DNA of 64,000 nucleotides from Chamaesiphon sp041738715 (GTDB lineage: Bacteria; Cyanobacteriota; Cyanobacteriia; Cyanobacteriales; Chamaesiphonaceae): assembly GCA_041738715.1 (NCBI GenBank), contig JBGSPI010000087.1, forward strand, positions 62,001-126,000, given 5' to 3'. The translations under genes were made by a program, and so were the position numbers. The notes under the pieces are model-generated. The model did not search any database and had not been told where the DNA came from. It saw nothing but the letters and a program-made list of their open reading frames with translations. Shown piece by piece: positions 61,199-64,000 of the stretch. The first letter of the stretch is position 1. Each line of letters starts with the position of its first letter.

Positions 61199-63124
61199 CT
61201 AACTTCCCGGTCGCTTATACTTGGACGCAGGTGCAAAGGATTCCACTGGTTCATTTTGCAGGGCTTCCCGCATGAAACTGCGCCAGATCGGTGCAGCATA
61301 GGTACCTCCCGTGACACCTTTACCGAGGGGGGTATAGTCATCCTTGCCAATCCACACAGAGGCCGATAGCTGGGGCACGTAGCCCACAAACCAAACGTCC
61401 CGTTCGGATGAGGTGGTTCCGGTTTTTCCGGCGGCTGGACGACCGAGATAGGCTTCTTTCCCAGTACCACCATTAACTACCGATTGGAGTGAACTATTGA
61501 TTTGAGCGGTAGCCCACGGATTGAGAACTTGTTTGATTTGGGGCGTATTATCTAACAGGACATTGCCGTCGCTATCAGTCACGCGCAGAATACTAGTAGT
61601 TTCGGATTGCCAACCACCACTGGCAAAGGTAGCAAATGCTCCAGCCATTTCGATCGGCGTTACGCCGATTGCGCCTAGTGGGAGAGATACTACTGGCTCG
61701 ATCGGACTTTTGATTCCGAGTGTCCGACAGGTTTGGATGACCTTATCTAGCCCAACCTCTTTACCCAGTTTTACCGCAGGTACGTTTGATGACACCGCGA
61801 TCGCATTGCGAATACTCATCGGACCAGAATAGCCACCGCCGTAGTTACGAGGAGCATAGTAGCCGCTACCATCCCGATAACGGACAGGAGTGTCATAAAC
61901 TATCGACTCAGGCGAAAATTTGCCAGTGGCGAAGGCGGTGTAGTAAACAAATGGTTTGAAGGAAGATCCGGGCTGTCGATTGGCATATACCGCGCGATTG
62001 AAATTGCTTTTTTTGTAATCCACCCCGCCAACCATTGCTTTGACAAAGTGAGTGCGTGGATCGACGGCAACGAGACTGATTTGATATTTCTCTCTGCCTA
62101 AACGCTCGTAAGCATTTTGGACTACTCTTTGGGCGGCAAGCTGAAACTTGTAGTCGATCGTGGTTTGAATTCGCATCCCACCTTTACGCACAGTTTCCTT
62201 CCCGAATCGCTGGTTGAGTTCGTCGATCACGGCATCAGTCACGTATGGTAGTTTGCTACTCTGCCAAGTTTTGATCCTACCCAGCTTAATTTTATAAGCA
62301 TCCGCTTTTTGTTTCTCCGCTGGGGTGATCCAGCCGAGTTCGAGCATCCGTCCCAGCACTTCTTTTTGCCGTTTTTTCGCGGCTTTCATGTTGCTAAATG
62401 GGCTATATCTTTCTGGTGCGGCGATTAAGCCTGCCATCATTGCCCCTTCTGCCAGATTGAGATCCGCAGCATGTTTGCCAAAATAACTTTGGGCGGCAGT
62501 TTCTGCCCCGTAGTTATTGTGACCCCAATAAACTTGATTGAGGTACATTTCCAGGATTTGGTCTTTCCGAAAAATCTGTTCGAGGCGAATCGATAGTACT
62601 GCTTCGGCTAATTTCCGGGTAAATTCTCGCTTTTGCGACAGAAATAGGTTCTTGATCAACTGCATCGTGATTGTCGAACCACCTTCACTGACGCTGCCTT
62701 TTTTAAAGTTAGCAGCGAGGGCACGACCGACACCAGATAGATTTACGCCTGTATGATAGTAAAAGTGACTATCCTCGATCGCGAGTAAAGCGCGTTTGAG
62801 ATTTGGGGAAACTCGATTGAGCGGCACTACTTCCCGATTAGCTTCATCATGGAGACTGGCAAGTTCTACGCCCTTGACATCATAGATATAGGTGGTTTCT
62901 GTCGGTGCATAGCTACGCAGTACTCGTACATCCGGCAAGTTACGGAAGCTAATTGCTAGCCCCACCAATCCCCCAGCTAAGATCGAACTGGCTAACATCG
63001 TGACACCCAACATGGTCCCACCAGCAATTTGACCGATACCCCCGAAGAAACCGCCATTACTCTGCTGTTGGCGATTGGTCGGTCTTGGTTTTGGTTTCTT
63101 TTTTTGTAAAGCTCTAGAAGACAC
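61199..63124 (-). CDS. Class A penicillin-binding protein (PBP1A)
   Basis: 641 residues from a GTG at 63124. A basic cytoplasmic start (KKKPKPRPTNRQQQS) and one membrane anchor (about 35-60) lead into a GT51 transglycosylase domain (EDSHFYYHTG, GGSTITMQLIKNLFLSQ, RLEQIFRKDQILEMYLNQVYWG). The transpeptidase domain has the SxxK motif in GSSFKPFVYY, SSN in AVSSNVPAVKLG and KTG in AAGKTGTTSS. It polymerises and cross-links peptidoglycan in the periplasm. Confidence 0.95.
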   Translation of the reverse strand: MSSRALQKKKPKPRPTNRQQQSNGGFFGGIGQIAGGTMLGVTMLASSILAGGLVGLAISFRNLPDVRVLRSYAPTETTYIYDVKGVELASLHDEANREVVPLNRVSPNLKRALLAIEDSHFYYHTGVNLSGVGRALAANFKKGSVSEGGSTITMQLIKNLFLSQKREFTRKLAEAVLSIRLEQIFRKDQILEMYLNQVYWGHNNYGAETAAQSYFGKHAADLNLAEGAMMAGLIAAPERYSPFSNMKAAKKRQKEVLGRMLELGWITPAEKQKADAYKIKLGRIKTWQSSKLPYVTDAVIDELNQRFGKETVRKGGMRIQTTIDYKFQLAAQRVVQNAYERLGREKYQISLVAVDPRTHFVKAMVGGVDYKKSNFNRAVYANRQPGSSFKPFVYYTAFATGKFSPESIVYDTPVRYRDGSGYYAPRNYGGGYSGPMSIRNAIAVSSNVPAVKLGKEVGLDKVIQTCRTLGIKSPIEPVVSLPLGAIGVTPIEMAGAFATFASGGWQSETTSILRVTDSDGNVLLDNTPQIKQVLNPWATAQINSSLQSVVNGGTGKEAYLGRPAAGKTGTTSSERDVWFVGYVPQLSASVWIGKDDYTPLGKGVTGGTYAAPIWRSFMREALQNEPVESFAPASKYKRPGS

Positions 63125-63293
63125 TGGGATCTTTCTCTCTTAGTATATAGGGATTAATTTAGTGGCTAGTGGCTAGTAAATTTTGGTTAGATGGGACTAG
63201 AATGACCTGAGTGTGATTATAGACTAGCGATCGCCTGTAGCAGTGGATTGGTAGCCCAAAATGTTAACTAATGGTTAACCAACATGTAGTAAC

Positions 63294-63299
63294 TATAAT
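63294..63299 (+). promoter_or_regulatory. Candidate -10 box of tyrS
   Basis: A perfect TATAAT lies 45 bases upstream of the tyrS ATG, preceded by GTAAC and a pair of GTTAAC motifs (63263, 63274). The -35 region is weak. Nothing resembling a T-box leader is seen. Confidence 0.4.
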
Positions 63300-63343
63300 A
63301 AGCTTAACTGTAAATATTGTCAGATCCCGTCCAATTTTCTCCT

Positions 63344-64000
63344 ATGACTGCGAGTGTACCTGTACCACCATTGCCTCAGTTTGATTGGCTCTTTCGGGGC
63401 GTGAGTGAGATTTTTCCCCACCAGCCTAACTCTACCGATAAGTTAGAAAATCTCCCTCAACTACTAGCTCAAACAGATCGACCATTGCGCGTTAAGCTGG
63501 GTATCGATCCGACGGGTGCAGATATCCACCTTGGTCATAGTATTCCCCTGCGGAAGCTCAGATCTTTCCAAGATGCTGGACACACTGCTGTATTAATTAT
63601 CGGTGATTTTACGGCTCGGATTGGCGATCCGACTGGTAAATCGGAAGTTCGTAAACAGCTAACGCCAGCGGAAGTGACCAATAATGCTCTAGCATATCTC
63701 GATCGCGTGCGCCCGATTCTCGATTTTGACACTCCTGGTAGATTGGAGGTTCGCTACAACTCGGAATGGTTATCTAAATTGGATCTGGGCAAAACACTCG
63801 AACTGCTCTCCACGATGACAGTCGGACAAATGATCGCCAAAGAAGGTTTTGCCCTCCGCTACGCCCAGGAAAACCCGATCTTCCTCCATGAATTTCTCTA
63901 CCCGTTAATGCAGGGTTATGATTCTGTAGCCATCCAAGCGGATGTCGAGCTTGGGGGTACGGATCAAAAGTTCAATCTCGCCGTCGGGCGGGATCTTCAA
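63344..64000 (+). CDS. tyrS: Tyrosyl-tRNA synthetase, N-terminal part (cut by window edge)
   Basis: 219 codons are visible from the ATG at 63344 to the window edge with no stop. The class I HIGH motif appears as GIDPTGADIHLGHS, followed by LIIGDFTARIGDPTGKSE and the tyrosine-binding VELGGTDQKFNLAVGRD. This layout is that of bacterial TyrRS of the type with a longer N-terminus. The KMSKS loop and the S4 RNA-binding domain lie beyond the window. It charges tRNA-Tyr. Confidence 0.94.
   Translation, partial: MTASVPVPPLPQFDWLFRGVSEIFPHQPNSTDKLENLPQLLAQTDRPLRVKLGIDPTGADIHLGHSIPLRKLRSFQDAGHTAVLIIGDFTARIGDPTGKSEVRKQLTPAEVTNNALAYLDRVRPILDFDTPGRLEVRYNSEWLSKLDLGKTLELLSTMTVGQMIAKEGFALRYAQENPIFLHEFLYPLMQGYDSVAIQADVELGGTDQKFNLAVGRDLQ

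Noticed and set aside
63125..63343. T-box or other riboswitch upstream of tyrS
   Set aside because: No specifier loop or antiterminator sequence is seen, and T-boxes are not typical of cyanobacteria.

Overview
This is cyanobacterial chromosomal DNA. The gamma/beta' subunits of RNA polymerase are split into rpoC1 and rpoC2. The window also carries psbM (photosystem II), the Ftn2/ARC6 division protein, CruP, a HetZ protein, and several families found mainly in cyanobacteria (TIGR03279 radical SAM, DUF1825, DUF2996, DUF5895). CGATCG-type sites, including the HIP1 octamer GCGATCGC, are frequent. Many short intergenic repeats resemble the STRR heptamers of large-genome cyanobacteria. The genus cannot be fixed from the sequence alone.

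Layout. Positions 1-86 hold the N-terminus of pdhA (minus strand). 498-4041: ftn2 and an AEC transporter. 4238-7836: a five-gene minus-strand cassette of two PATAN/DUF4388 proteins, a Ras-like GTPase, a Roadblock/LC7 protein and a conserved protein of unknown function; this is the most system-like group in the window. 8177-12624: recN, a degenerate kinase with pentapeptide repeats, and a spherulin-4-like lipoprotein. 12965-16844: pgi facing the rimP-nusA pair. 17101-17183: a well-formed candidate small RNA. 17291-21904: phosphatase, radical SAM protein, TolC, ferredoxin, psbM. 21989-27422 (minus): rpe, a KtrA/KtrB potassium channel pair, ExoD, a HerA-like ATPase. 27423-27955: no gene, but a putative terminal-inverted-repeat element holding two hairpin modules. 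27956-40632: GST, a trypsin-like protease, then the classic rpsT-tatD-rpoB-rpoC1-rpoC2 cluster. 40966-53160: mixed housekeeping and accessory genes (DUF5895, LolA-like, hetZ, glutathione peroxidase, dprA, tadA, Uma2, permease, cruP, alpha-amylase). 53225-63124: mostly minus strand (DUF2996, DUF4112, ABC ATPase, NUDIX, CHASE2 kinase, GST, HhH protein, FMN reductase, TM2 protein, PBP1A). The right edge cuts tyrS.

Most genes are ordinary core functions. The unusual signals are the GTPase/Roadblock/PATAN cassette, the 17.1 kb small-RNA candidate, perfect long inverted repeats in both spacers of the rpo operon, the two-hairpin element at 27.5-27.9 kb, and palindromic repeats lying in frame inside two genes. 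No CRISPR array, tRNA, rRNA or complete insertion sequence was found by reading.
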